Positions 8,703 through 17,395 of a DNA stretch of 64,000 nt are shown one piece after another (the first letter of the stretch is position 1; the number at the start of each line of letters is the position of its first letter). Position numbers and translations under genes: made by a program. Origin of the DNA: VAXT01 sp963698015 (GTDB taxonomy: Bacteria > Actinomycetota > Thermoleophilia > Gaiellales > Gaiellaceae); assembly GCA_963698015.1 (NCBI GenBank), contig OY969109.1, positions 1,364,001-1,428,000 on the forward strand. Direction: 5' to 3'. The notes under the pieces were generated by a model. The model ran no database searches. It was not told where the DNA came from and saw nothing but the letters and a program-made list of their open reading frames with translations.

Positions 8703-9401
8703 CTAGGCCGCGGCGAACAGACGCTCGCGGGCGCGATCGACGAGCGCCTGCAGGATCAGCGCGCCGTCGGTCGAGCCGAGCAACGGATCGACGGCGTGCT
8801 CTGGGTGCGGCATCAGGCCCATGACGTTGCCCTCGGCGTTGGCGACACCCGCGATGTCGTCGACCGAGCCGTTCGGGTTCTCCCCGTCGTAGCGAAGAAC
8901 GACCTGGCCGTTGGCCTCGAGCTGCTCGAGGAGCTCGACGTCGGCGAAGTAGCAGCCCTCGCCATGCTTGACGGGAATCGTCAGCCTCTGGCCGGTCTCG
9001 CACGCGGCGAGGAACGGCCCCTCGTTGCGCTCGACACGCATGGGGACGTCCTGGCATACGAACGAGAGCGACTCGTTCGGGCGCAGCACGCCCGGGAGCA
9101 GTCTGGCCTCGCACAGGACCTGGAAGCCGTTGCAGATCCCGAGGACGAAACCGCCGTCGGCGGCGAAGTCGGCCACGGCGCGCATCGCGGGCGAGAAGCG
9201 GGCGATCGCCCCTGCGCGCAGGTAGTCGCCGTACGAGAAGCCTCCGGGCAGGACGACGCCTCCCACCTCGGGCAGCTCCGGGTCGGCGTGCCAGTGCAGG
9301 ACCGGGTCGGCCCCGAGGCTCTCCAGCGCGAGCGCTGCGTCACGGTCGTCGTTCGAGCCGGGAAAGACGACGACGGCGATGCGAGGCGCGGCCTCGGTCA
9401 C
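8703..9401 (-). CDS. purQ: phosphoribosylformylglycinamidine synthase, glutaminase subunit
   Basis: Class I glutamine amidotransferase subunit of 232 residues that supplies ammonia for FGAM synthesis. The nucleophilic Cys lies in GICNGFQ, the catalytic His/Glu pair in LMPHPEH, and PGGFSYGDYLR near the N-terminus is typical of PurQ. The GTG at 9401 was chosen because it overlaps the purS stop (GTGA) and starts directly before the first strand; the longer form reads into purS. It closes the purine operon. The partner purL is not in the window. Confidence 0.92.
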   Translation of the reverse strand: MTEAAPRIAVVVFPGSNDDRDAALALESLGADPVLHWHADPELPEVGGVVLPGGFSYGDYLRAGAIARFSPAMRAVADFAADGGFVLGICNGFQVLCEARLLPGVLRPNESLSFVCQDVPMRVERNEGPFLAACETGQRLTIPVKHGEGCYFADVELLEQLEANGQVVLRYDGENPNGSVDDIAGVANAEGNVMGLMPHPEHAVDPLLGSTDGALILQALVDRARERLFAAA

Positions 9402-9643
9402 GTCTTCTCCGTGAGCTCGATCTCGTAGCTCTCGATCAGCGGGTTCGCGAGCAGCTCGGCGCACATGCGCTCGACCTCGGCGCGCGCCTGGTCGGGGTCG
9501 GATGCCTCGACCTCCAGGTCGAGCAGGCGCCCGACTCGCGCTTCGTCGACCTTGAACCCGAGATGCCGGAGCGAGTCCTCGACGGCTTTGCCCTGAGGAT
9601 CGAGGATCCCCGGCTTCGGGCGGACGAGCACGGTCGCCTTCAC
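9398..9643 (-). CDS. purS: FGAM synthase small subunit PurS
   Basis: 81-residue protein, normal length for PurS, which bridges PurQ and PurL in the multi-subunit FGAM synthase. It starts with the typical beta strand (VLVRPKPGILDPQG), then a helix with AVEDSLRHLGF, and ends near ESYEIEL. The GTG at 9643 overlaps the purC stop (GTGA) and the stop overlaps purQ. A longer in-frame extension exists upstream but reads through purC in the wrong frame. Confidence 0.92.
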   Translation of the reverse strand: MKATVLVRPKPGILDPQGKAVEDSLRHLGFKVDEARVGRLLDLEVEASDPDQARAEVERMCAELLANPLIESYEIELTEKT

Positions 9644-10500
9644 ACCAGCACCTTGGCGGGGTCGGCCGCGTACTCGTCGAACGACAGCCCCGTGATCTGC
9701 TGGAAGGCCTCGAGGTAGCGGGCGCGCGTGCCGGCGACGACGTCGGCGGGCAGTTCGGGGCCGGGCGGCGTCTTGTCCCATCCGAGCGACTCTGCGTAGT
9801 CGCGCACGAACTGCTTGTCGAACGAGGGCTGCGGCGCGCCGAGCTGGTACTCGTCCGCGGGCCAGAAGCGTGACGAGTCGGGTGTGAAAACCTCGTCTCC
9901 GAGCACGATCGTGCCGTCGTCGGTCAGCCCGAGCTCGAACTTGGTGTCGGCGATGATGATTCCCTTCTCGAGCGCGGCTTCGGCTGCTGTGTTGTAGAGC
10001 TCGATCGAGATTCGCTCCAGCTCTGCGAACCGCTCCACACCGATCAGGCCGGCCGCCTGCTCGGGGGTCAGCGGCTCGTCGTGCCCCTCGGCTGCTTTCG
10101 TCGTCGGCGTGAAGATCGGCTCAGGAAGCCGCTCCGACTCGCGGAGGCCCTCGGGAAGCGCGATCCCGCAGACCTCGCCGTTCTCCTGGTAGCTCTTCCA
10201 GCCCGACCCGGACAGGTAGCCGCGAACGACGCACTCGATCGGCAGCATGAGGAGCTTCCGGCACTCCATGGAGCGGCCGTCGTCCCCAATGGACAGCAGG
10301 TGGTTCGGGACGATCGACTTCGTGCGCGAGAACCAGTAGCCGGAGAGCCCGGTTAGAACGCGGCCCTTGTCCGGGATCTCGGTCGGCAGGACGACGTCGA
10401 ACACCGAGATCCGGTCGCTCGCGGTGAGCAGCAGGCGCCCGTTGTCCAGCTCGTAGAGCTCGCGGACCTTTCCACTGGCGACGTGCACGGTTTCAGGCAT
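9640..10500 (-). CDS. purC: SAICAR synthase
   Basis: Phosphoribosylaminoimidazole-succinocarboxamide synthase of 286 residues. It carries the N-terminal VASGKVRELYE lysine loop, the ECVVRGYLSGSGW segment and the IADTKFELG signature used in ATP and CAIR binding. The length fits the longer eukaryote- and actinobacteria-like form. It joins CAIR and aspartate in IMP synthesis. It overlaps the purB stop by 8 bases and purS by 4. Confidence 0.93.
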   Translation of the reverse strand: MPETVHVASGKVRELYELDNGRLLLTASDRISVFDVVLPTEIPDKGRVLTGLSGYWFSRTKSIVPNHLLSIGDDGRSMECRKLLMLPIECVVRGYLSGSGWKSYQENGEVCGIALPEGLRESERLPEPIFTPTTKAAEGHDEPLTPEQAAGLIGVERFAELERISIELYNTAAEAALEKGIIIADTKFELGLTDDGTIVLGDEVFTPDSSRFWPADEYQLGAPQPSFDKQFVRDYAESLGWDKTPPGPELPADVVAGTRARYLEAFQQITGLSFDEYAADPAKVLV

Positions 10501-11818
10501 GTACCGGCTCCTCCTTGTTCGTGATGGCGGCCAGGCGCTCGAAGACGGTATCGACGTGACGCGTGTAGTGGCCGAGATCGAAGATCGCGTCGAGCGCTGC
10601 CGGGTCGAGGCGCTTGCCGATCTCGCCGTCGCCCCGAACGAGCTCGGGGAAGTCGAGCTCCTCCTCCCAGGCGCGCATCGCGTGTCCCTGCACGAGCCGG
10701 TACGCCTCCTCGCGCGAGAGCCCCGCGTCGACGAGCGCGAGCAGGAGGCGCTGGCTGAAGAAGAGCCCGCGGCTGAGCTCGAGGTTGCGGCGCATCTGCT
10801 CGGTGCGGACGACCAGCCCCTCGACGAGCCAGGCGAAGCGGTCGAGCATGTAGTCGAGCGCGAGGAACGCGTCCGGGATCGTCACGCGCTCGGCCGATGA
10901 GTGCGAGATGTCGCGCTCGTGCCAGAGCGCCACGTTCTCGAGCCCGACGAGGGCACTCGCGCGCACGACCCGTGCGAGACCGCAGATCCGCTCGGCGACG
11001 ACCGGGTTCCGCTTGTGCGGCATCGACGAGGAGCCTTTCTGGCCCTGGCCGAAGGGCTCCTGCACCTCGGCCACCTCCGTTCGCGCCAGGTGGCGGATCT
11101 CGAGCGCGAACCGCTCGAGCGAGGCCGCGGTCAGCGCGAGCGCGGAGAGCAGCGCCGCGTGCCGGTCGCGCTGCACGATCTGCGTGGCGGCCGGCTCAGG
11201 CTCGAGCCCGAGCCGCTCGCACGCGAGGCGCTCGACCTCGGGGTCGATCGCCGCGTAGTTCCCGACCGCACCGGAGAGCTTGCCGACCCGAACGCCCGCG
11301 AGCGCGGCCACGAGCCGCTCCCGGTCGCGCTCGAGCTCGAACGCCCAGACGGCGAGCTTGAGGCCGAAGGTCGTCGGCTCCGCGTGCACCCCGTGCGTGC
11401 GCCCGATCGTCAGCGTCAGCCGGTGCTCCTCGGCGCGCTTCGCAACCCCCCCGAACGCGCGGTCGATGCCGCTCAGGACGAGCTCGCCGGCGGCGCCGAG
11501 CTGGAGCGCGAGCGCCGTGTCGACGACGTCCGAGGACGTCAACCCGTAATGGAACCAGCGCCCGGCCGGCCCGAGCTCGCTCGCGACCGCGTCGACGAAC
11601 GCGGCCAGGTCGTGGTGCGTCTTCTGTTCGATCTCAGCCACTCGGCCGGGGGTCGGAACCGTCGCCGTCGAGCGAATCTCATGCGCCGCCTCCGGAGGGA
11701 CGACCCCGGTCTCCGCCCATCCGTCGAGTGCGGCGAGCTCGACTTCGAGCCAGCGTTCGAGCCTGCCCTCGTCCGACCAGATTCTGGCCATCTCCGGTCG
11801 CGAGTAGCGCGAGATCAC
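10493..11818 (-). CDS. purB: adenylosuccinate lyase
   Basis: 441-residue member of the fumarase/aspartase superfamily that acts twice in purine synthesis (SAICAR to AICAR, adenylosuccinate to AMP). The conserved signature loop SSSMPHKRNP is intact near residue 266, as are the catalytic-region segments TSSDVVDTA and GRTHGVHAEP. Coupling to purE upstream is by ATGA overlap and to purC downstream by 8 bases. No irregularities. Confidence 0.93.
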   Translation of the reverse strand: MISRYSRPEMARIWSDEGRLERWLEVELAALDGWAETGVVPPEAAHEIRSTATVPTPGRVAEIEQKTHHDLAAFVDAVASELGPAGRWFHYGLTSSDVVDTALALQLGAAGELVLSGIDRAFGGVAKRAEEHRLTLTIGRTHGVHAEPTTFGLKLAVWAFELERDRERLVAALAGVRVGKLSGAVGNYAAIDPEVERLACERLGLEPEPAATQIVQRDRHAALLSALALTAASLERFALEIRHLARTEVAEVQEPFGQGQKGSSSMPHKRNPVVAERICGLARVVRASALVGLENVALWHERDISHSSAERVTIPDAFLALDYMLDRFAWLVEGLVVRTEQMRRNLELSRGLFFSQRLLLALVDAGLSREEAYRLVQGHAMRAWEEELDFPELVRGDGEIGKRLDPAALDAIFDLGHYTRHVDTVFERLAAITNKEEPVHA

Positions 11819-12321
11819 TGCTCGGATTGTATGGACGGCGCCTGCGGGTACCCGCCGCCCTGGGCGAGGATCCGCGCCGCGAGGATCGCCGCGTTGCGCG
11901 ATCCGTCGACCGAGACGCAGGCGACCGGGACGCCCGGCGGCATCTGAGCGATCGCAAGCAGCGCGTCGAGGCCGCCGCCCACGCTCTTCGACGAGCGCAA
12001 GGGCACGCCGATGACGGGGAGGTCGCTGTAGGCGGCGACGACACCGGGGAGCGCGGCCGCCATCCCGGCTCCGGCGATGATCACGCGCACCCCGCGTAGC
12101 TGCGCGGTCGACGCGTACTCGGCGACGCCGCGCGGATTGCGGTGCGCGGACAGCACCTTTAACTCGTGCGAGATGCCGCGCTCGCGCAGCTCGGCCAGCG
12201 CCGGGTCCATCGCCTCGAGGTCGGACTCGGAGCCGACGAGGATCCCGACGAGTGGGCCCAGCTCGTCCAGTTCCTCCAGCAAGCCGATCGGTGACGGCTG
12301 CGTCTCGTGCTCAGCCGGCAA
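11815..12321 (-). CDS. purE: N5-carboxyaminoimidazole ribonucleotide mutase
   Basis: 168 residues. The core PurE motifs are GSESD near residue 30 and the catalytic SAHRNP near residue 58, followed by the Gly-rich IIAGAGMAAALPGV and GVPLRSS. A short polar N-terminal extension of about 24 residues precedes the core; a later start could be real but none is better placed. It overlaps purD by 11 bases and purB by 4. The usual partner purK is not in this operon. Confidence 0.9.
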   Translation of the reverse strand: MPAEHETQPSPIGLLEELDELGPLVGILVGSESDLEAMDPALAELRERGISHELKVLSAHRNPRGVAEYASTAQLRGVRVIIAGAGMAAALPGVVAAYSDLPVIGVPLRSSKSVGGGLDALLAIAQMPPGVPVACVSVDGSRNAAILAARILAQGGGYPQAPSIQSEQ

Positions 12322-13531
12322 CGTTCACCGCCTTCGCCGCGATGTCGCGCCTGAAGCGCGCGCCCTCGAACGAGACGAGCTCGCACGCCTCGTACGCGCG
12401 TGCCCGCGCCTGCTCGAGGGTGTCGCCCAGTCCGGTCACGTTGAGGATCCTGCCACCACTCGTCACGAGTTGCCCGTCCCGCATCGCCGTGCCGGCGTGG
12501 AAGACGAGCGCGCCCAGTGCTTCGGCCTCCTCGGTGCCGGTGATCGCCGAGCCCGTGTCACGACCTTCGGGGTACGTCCCGGCCGCGAGCGCGACGGTCA
12601 CCGCGCACGTGGTCGAGACGGGCAGCTCGACCTCGGCGAGATCGCCTCGAGCCGCACCGAGCAGCGCCTCGCCCAGGTCGCCTTCGACCCGCGGCAGGAT
12701 CGCCTGCGTCTCGGGATCGCCGAAACGGCAGTTGAACTCGAGCACGCGCGGCCCGTCGGCGGTGAGCATCAGGCCTGCGTAGAGGCAGCCGATGAACGGT
12801 GTGTCACGCTCGGCGAGCGCCTCGACGACCGGGCGGTGAATCGTCTCCACGAGCTCGGCCACGCGACCGTCTTCCAGGTCGGGCACCGGCGAGTACGAGC
12901 CCATGCCGCCGGTGTTGGCGCCGGTGTCGCCGTCGCCCACGCGGCTGTAGTCGCGCGACTCGGGCAGCGCGAGCACGTTGCTTCCGTCGACGATCGCGAA
13001 CACGGACAGCTCCTCGCCCTCGAGCAGCTCCTCGATCACGAACTGGTCGCCGAGCGTCGCGACCGCGCGCAACGCCGCGTCGAGCTCCTCCTGGGTGTGG
13101 CACATGAACACGCCTTTGCCGGCCGCGAGCCCGTCGGCCTTGACGACGCAGGGGACCCTCGCCACAGACATCGTCTCGGCGATCGGCACCCCTGCGGCAC
13201 GCATCACGTCCTTGGCGAAGCTCTTCGAGCCTTCGATCTGGGCCGCCGCCGCGCTCGGGCCGAAGACCGCGACGCCGCCGCGACGCAGCTGATCCGCGAT
13301 GCCCGCGACGAGCGGCGCCTCGGGGCCGACGACGACGAGGTCGGCGCCGATCGTCCGGGCGAGCTCGAGCAGGCTGTCGGAGTCCTCCGCGCGGATCGGG
13401 TGGCACTGCCCCAGCTGCGCGATGCCGGGGTTGCCGGGCGCGGCGTGAACCTCGTCCACCGACGGGCTCCGCGCGAGCTTCCAGGCCAGCGCGTGCTCTC
13501 GCCCGCCGGAACCAACGACGAGGACTCTCAC
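12311..13531 (-). CDS. purD: phosphoribosylamine-glycine ligase
   Basis: 406-residue ATP-grasp enzyme making GAR from phosphoribosylamine and glycine. N-terminal VLVVGSGGREHAL, the PGNPGIAQLG loop, the ATP-grasp lysine segment VVKADGLAAGKGV and the metal-binding EFNCRFGDPE are all present. It is the first gene of purD-E-B-C-S-Q; its start lies about 40 bases from the divergent methyltransferase, so the operon promoter must be in that short gap. No riboswitch is visible in so short a leader. Confidence 0.93.
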   Translation of the reverse strand: MRVLVVGSGGREHALAWKLARSPSVDEVHAAPGNPGIAQLGQCHPIRAEDSDSLLELARTIGADLVVVGPEAPLVAGIADQLRRGGVAVFGPSAAAAQIEGSKSFAKDVMRAAGVPIAETMSVARVPCVVKADGLAAGKGVFMCHTQEELDAALRAVATLGDQFVIEELLEGEELSVFAIVDGSNVLALPESRDYSRVGDGDTGANTGGMGSYSPVPDLEDGRVAELVETIHRPVVEALAERDTPFIGCLYAGLMLTADGPRVLEFNCRFGDPETQAILPRVEGDLGEALLGAARGDLAEVELPVSTTCAVTVALAAGTYPEGRDTGSAITGTEEAEALGALVFHAGTAMRDGQLVTSGGRILNVTGLGDTLEQARARAYEACELVSFEGARFRRDIAAKAVNVAG

Positions 13532-13571
13532 CGGGCAAGCCTAATCTCGTCCCCCGAGGTTTGAAAGGCGT

Positions 13572-14390
13572 TTGTCCTTGTACGATCGCCTGGTGACAGA
13601 GGCGAAGGGCGCCGCTACGTTTCGCGATGCGGCCGACATGTACGAGCGGTTCGTCGGGCGCTATGCGCCGTCCCTCTCGGCCGCGCTGATCGAGGCCGCG
13701 GGCATCGAGCCCGGGAGGCGGTTCCTCGACGTGGGCTGCGGACCGGGCGGTCTCACCCGCGCGCTCGCGGCCGTCGCCGGCGCGGAGAACGTCTCGGCGG
13801 TCGACCCGTCCGAGCCGTTCGTCGAGATCTGCCGCGCGCAGCTGCCCGGCGTGGACGTTCGTGTGGGGGCCGCCGAGGAGCTCCCGTTCGACGACGAGTC
13901 GTTCGACGGGGCGTTCGCGCAGCTCGTCGTCCAATTCATGAGCGACGCCGAGCGCGGCGTCGGCGAGATGAAGCGAGTCGTGAGGCCGGGCGGGACAGTT
14001 GCCGCGTGCACGTGGGACTACGCGGACGGGATGACGATGCTGCGAGCGTACTGGGACGCGGCGCACGAGGCCGCTCCGGAGGAGGCGGCGCGAGCCGACG
14101 AAGCCTCGACCATGCGCTATTCAACCCTCGAGGATCTGACGGGCCTCTGGCGGAACGTCGGGCTCGACGACGTCCAGGCCGGAGAGCTCTGGGCGACCGC
14201 CCAGTACGAGGACTTCGACGATTTGTGGGCGCCGTTCCCGAGTGGGATCGGCCCCGCGGGCGCGTTCTGCGCAGGGCTCGAGCCTGAGCGTCAGAAGGTG
14301 CTCCGCACGGCTCTCGCCAGGCGGCTCGGCGATCCGACCGGCCCGTTCGAGCTGCGCGGGCGGGCCTGGTACGCCGTCGGGCGGGCCTAG
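13572..14390 (+). CDS. class I SAM-dependent methyltransferase
   Basis: About 272 residues from TTG at 13572 (GTG at 13593 is an alternative). The SAM-binding motif I LDVGCGPGGLTRAL lies near residue 51, followed by the acidic residue of VSAVDPSE, motif II around ELPFDDESFDGAFAQ and the post-motif RVVRPGG. This is the UbiE/Methyltransf_11 type fold; the substrate is unknown. The stop overlaps the purA stop by 4 bases (convergent). Confidence 0.82.
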   Translation: MSLYDRLVTEAKGAATFRDAADMYERFVGRYAPSLSAALIEAAGIEPGRRFLDVGCGPGGLTRALAAVAGAENVSAVDPSEPFVEICRAQLPGVDVRVGAAEELPFDDESFDGAFAQLVVQFMSDAERGVGEMKRVVRPGGTVAACTWDYADGMTMLRAYWDAAHEAAPEEAARADEASTMRYSTLEDLTGLWRNVGLDDVQAGELWATAQYEDFDDLWAPFPSGIGPAGAFCAGLEPERQKVLRTALARRLGDPTGPFELRGRAWYAVGRA

Positions 14391-15682
14391 CTCAGAACGG
14401 CTTCGACTCCTCGGCGCGAGAGCACGCGCTCGCGAGAGGCCCCCGTCCCGATCAGGCAGACCTCGACGCCGAGCTTCCGCTCGACGAAGTCCACGTAGTC
14501 GCGGGCGGCCTTCGGGAGCGTGGCGACGTCGTCGATCGCGTCCAGCGGCTCGTTCCAGCCGGACAGCGTCTCGTAGACCGGTTCGCAATGGTGGAAGTCG
14601 CTCTGGTGCGCCGGGAACTCGTCCGTCTCCGTCCCGTCGCGCAGCCGGTAGCGCACACAGACCGGGAGCTCGGTGAACGACGAGAGGACGTCGAGCTTCG
14701 TCAGCGCGAGCGACGTCATCCCGTTCAGCCGCACCGCGTAGCGCAAACCGACGAGGTCGAGCCAGCCGCAGCGCCGCTGGCGCCCGGTCACGGTCCCGTA
14801 CTCGCCCCCGAGCTCGCGCAGCCGCTCCTGGTCGGGCCCCACGATCTCGGTCGGGAACGGCCCCTCGCCGACCCGCGTCACGTAGGCCTTCGCGACTCCG
14901 ATCACGCGGTCGATTCGGGTCGGCCCGATCCCGATCCCGGTCGCGGCCGCGCCGGCGATCGGGTTCGACGACGTGACGAATGGATACGTGCCGTGGTCGA
15001 GGTCGAGCAGCGTCGCCTGCGCGCCCTCGAAGAGCACGGCCTTGCCGTCCTTGAGGGCGTTCTCGACCAGCAGGGACGTGTCGGCGATGTACGGGCGCAG
15101 CCGCTGCGCGTACCTCTCGACCTCTTCGGCGACCTCCTCCAGGTCGAGCGGCGCGGCGCCATAGACCCGCTCCAGCCAGACGTTCTTCTCGGCGAGCGCA
15201 ACCTCGATCTTCTGGCGCAGGATCTTCGCGTCGAACAGATCCTGGACGCGGATCCCGAGCCGCGTCGACTTGTCCGCGTACGCGGGCCCGATGCCCCGGC
15301 GGGTCGTGCCGATCTGGAGCTTCCCGAGCCGCCGCTCGCTCGCGCCGTCGAGCGCGACGTGCCACGGCATGATCAGGTGCGCGTTGCCGGAGAGGCGGAC
15401 GGTCTCGGTCGAGATGCCGCGCGCCTCGAGATCGTCGAGCTCCTCGACGAAGACGCCGGGGTCGACGACGAGGCCGGCGCCGAGGACGCACTCCTTGCCC
15501 CACAGGATCCCCGAGGGCATGTGCTTGAACTTGTACGTCTCGCCGTCGGCGATGATCGTGTGGCCCGCGTTGGGGCCGCCCTGGTAGCGGCAGACGAGGT
15601 CGGAATGCTGGGCGAGCAGATCGACGATCTTGCCCTTGCCCTCGTCCCCCCACTGCGCGCCGACGATGACTGTCGCAGGCAC
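14387..15682 (-). CDS. purA: adenylosuccinate synthetase
   Basis: 431 residues. The GTP-binding start VGAQWGDEGKGKIVD with catalytic Asp, then QGGPNAGHT, the IMP-binding region and the DLVGLRYAVRLNGMTSLALTKLD-type region (14700-14770) are all there; the first step from IMP to AMP is the role. The start is GTG at 15682. The gene lies apart from the main pur operon, separated from dnaB by 129 bases that carry an inverted repeat. Confidence 0.94.
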   Translation of the reverse strand: MPATVIVGAQWGDEGKGKIVDLLAQHSDLVCRYQGGPNAGHTIIADGETYKFKHMPSGILWGKECVLGAGLVVDPGVFVEELDDLEARGISTETVRLSGNAHLIMPWHVALDGASERRLGKLQIGTTRRGIGPAYADKSTRLGIRVQDLFDAKILRQKIEVALAEKNVWLERVYGAAPLDLEEVAEEVERYAQRLRPYIADTSLLVENALKDGKAVLFEGAQATLLDLDHGTYPFVTSSNPIAGAAATGIGIGPTRIDRVIGVAKAYVTRVGEGPFPTEIVGPDQERLRELGGEYGTVTGRQRRCGWLDLVGLRYAVRLNGMTSLALTKLDVLSSFTELPVCVRYRLRDGTETDEFPAHQSDFHHCEPVYETLSGWNEPLDAIDDVATLPKAARDYVDFVERKLGVEVCLIGTGASRERVLSRRGVEAVLS

Positions 15683-15767
15683 GACGAACCAGTCTGCCAG
15701 AAGCCTCAGCCGGCGCCGTCGTCATTTCGAGGGTCATGAATCCGCCGAGGCTGCCGATAGGGATCGT

Positions 15768-15808
15768 GAGCCCCGGTTGGGTTGGCCGCAGACCCTCCTC
15801 CGGGGCTC
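15768..15808 (-). terminator. possible terminator hairpin downstream of dnaB
   Basis: Perfect 9-bp inverted repeat GAGCCCCGG (15768-15776) and CCGGGGCTC (15800-15808) with a 23-base loop, starting 4 bases after the dnaB stop on the minus strand. There is no T-run and the loop is long, so it could equally act in the purA leader. The rest of the 129-base dnaB-purA spacer shows nothing else recognisable. Confidence 0.4.
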
Positions 15809-15811
15809 TTC

Positions 15812-17155
15812 CTATGCCGCGAGGTCCGCGAACTTCGCGTAGCGCTTCATGAACGACAGCTTCTCGGAGCCGGTCGGCCCGTTGCGGTGCTTCGCGCAGA
15901 TCACCTCGGCCAGGCCTTGCTGGTCCGACTCCTCGTTGTAGTACTCGTCGCGGTAGATGAAGAACACGAGGTCGGCGTCCTGCTCGATCGCGCCCGACTC
16001 GCGGAGGTCGGACAGGATCGGCCGCTTGTCGTGGCGCTGCTCGACCGCGCGCGAGAGCTGGGACATGGCGAGCACCGGCACGTCGAGGTCGCGCGCGAGC
16101 ACCTTCAGCTGGCGCGAGATCTGCGACACCTCCTGCACGCGGTTCTCGACCGAGGCGCCCGAGGTCATCAGCTGCAGGTAGTCGACGATGATCAGCCCGA
16201 GCTTCGGCTCCTGCGTCTTCAGCCGCCTCGCCTTGGCGCGGATCTCCATCATCGTGATCGAGCCGGTGTCGTCGACGTAGATCGGCGCCTTCGCCAGCTT
16301 GTCGCACGCCGCGGTCAGGCGCGGCCAGTCGTCGACGGCGAGCTTGCCCGTGCGCAGCCGGTTCGACTCGACCTTCGCCTCGCTGCACATCAGCCGCTGC
16401 GTGACCTCGGACTTCGACATCTCGAGCGTGAAGAGGGCGACCGGGGTCTTCGTCCGCACGCCGAGGTTCGCGGCCATGCCGAGCCCGAGCGCGGACTTGC
16501 CCATGCTCGGCCGGGCGGCGACGATGATCAGGTTGCCGGGTTGGAACCCGCCCGTGATCCGGTCGATGTCGCGGTAGCCCGAGGGCACGCCGGTCAGGTC
16601 CTCGCCGGCCTCGTAGAGCTGGGTGATCCGCTCGAAGCTCTCCTTGAGCAGCTCCTCGATGTGGCTGAACTCCGACGCGACGCGGCTCTGCGAGAGTTCG
16701 AAGACGATCTGCTCCGCCTGGTCGACGAGCTCCGCCGCCTCGCCCGGCCGCTCCCAGCCGAGCCGCGCGACCTCGCCGCCGACGCGGATCAGGCCGCGCA
16801 GGGTCGCCATCTCGCGGACGATCCGCGCGTAGTGCGCCGCGTTCGCCGTCGCGGGGACGAGCGCCGCCAGCTCGTGGATCCGCTCTCGTCCGCCCGCCCC
16901 CTCGAGGTCGCCGCGCTCCTCGAGCTCGTCGACGAGCGTGATCGCGTCGACCGGCTCGCCCCGCGCGTAGAGCGAGAGCGTCGAGCGGTAGATCTTGGCG
17001 TGGCTCTCCCGGTAGAAGTCGCCGGCGTCGAGGACCTCGCTGACGGCCCCGATCGCACCCGGCGAGAGCATCATCGCGCCGAGGACCGACTCCTCCGCGT
17101 CGAGGTTCTGGGGCGGAACAGGGGCGTTCTGCGTTGACGAAGCGAGCACGGCCAC
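15812..17155 (-). CDS. dnaB: replicative DNA helicase DnaB
   Basis: Ring helicase of the replisome. The N-terminal domain starts with PQNLDAEESVLGAM; the RecA-like ATPase has Walker A ARPSMGKSAL, Walker B LIIVDYLQLM, and the DLRESGAIEQDAD and FIYRDEYY motifs. I place the start at GTG 17155 (447 residues) because the family N-terminus begins just after it; a GTG at 17215 would add 20 residues of unusual composition. No intein or internal insertion. It is last in the ribosomal/ssb cluster but separated from rplI by a 180-240 base repeat-rich spacer. Confidence 0.93.
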   Translation of the reverse strand: MAVLASSTQNAPVPPQNLDAEESVLGAMMLSPGAIGAVSEVLDAGDFYRESHAKIYRSTLSLYARGEPVDAITLVDELEERGDLEGAGGRERIHELAALVPATANAAHYARIVREMATLRGLIRVGGEVARLGWERPGEAAELVDQAEQIVFELSQSRVASEFSHIEELLKESFERITQLYEAGEDLTGVPSGYRDIDRITGGFQPGNLIIVAARPSMGKSALGLGMAANLGVRTKTPVALFTLEMSKSEVTQRLMCSEAKVESNRLRTGKLAVDDWPRLTAACDKLAKAPIYVDDTGSITMMEIRAKARRLKTQEPKLGLIIVDYLQLMTSGASVENRVQEVSQISRQLKVLARDLDVPVLAMSQLSRAVEQRHDKRPILSDLRESGAIEQDADLVFFIYRDEYYNEESDQQGLAEVICAKHRNGPTGSEKLSFMKRYAKFADLAA

Positions 17156-17240
17156 GTCGGAATTAGTGGTGGCTGGAAGCGCCGATTTCAACGGGTGGAC
17201 AACCGGCTTCCGCACAGGGTCGGCCCGAGCCGAAACATCG

Positions 17241-17395
17241 CCGCTTGCAGGGTCAGGGAACGCACGTTCGCCCGATTCTCCCCAGCCTGTCGGATGTCAT
17301 CCCCAGCTCGCTGAACACGATCCGCGCGCGAATTTCGCGCTGCAAGCGGATTCTTCGTCGATTCGTCCACAGGCTGGGCAGAACCCTGTGGAGAA
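17241..17395. repeat. layered inverted repeats and DnaA-box-like sites in the rplI-dnaB spacer
   Basis: The spacer holds three separate symmetric structures. CCGCTTGCAG (17241-17250) pairs perfectly with CTGCAAGCGG (17340-17349) across 89 bases. A palindrome GCGCGAA-T-TTCGCGC fills 17326-17340. TCCACAGG (17366-17373) pairs with CCTGTGGA (17385-17392), directly beyond the rplI stop and usable as its terminator. Three 9-mers resemble the DnaA box TTGTCCACA: TTGTCCACC (17202-17194, minus), TCGTCCACA (17363-17371) and TTCTCCACA (17395-17387, minus), the last two inside the third hairpin. Function is unknown. Confidence 0.5.

Noticed and set aside
14121..16388. 755-codon open frame on the same strand as purA and dnaB
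   Set aside because: Out of frame with purA and dnaB, low-complexity Arg/Ala/Gly translation; both real genes are complete in other frames.
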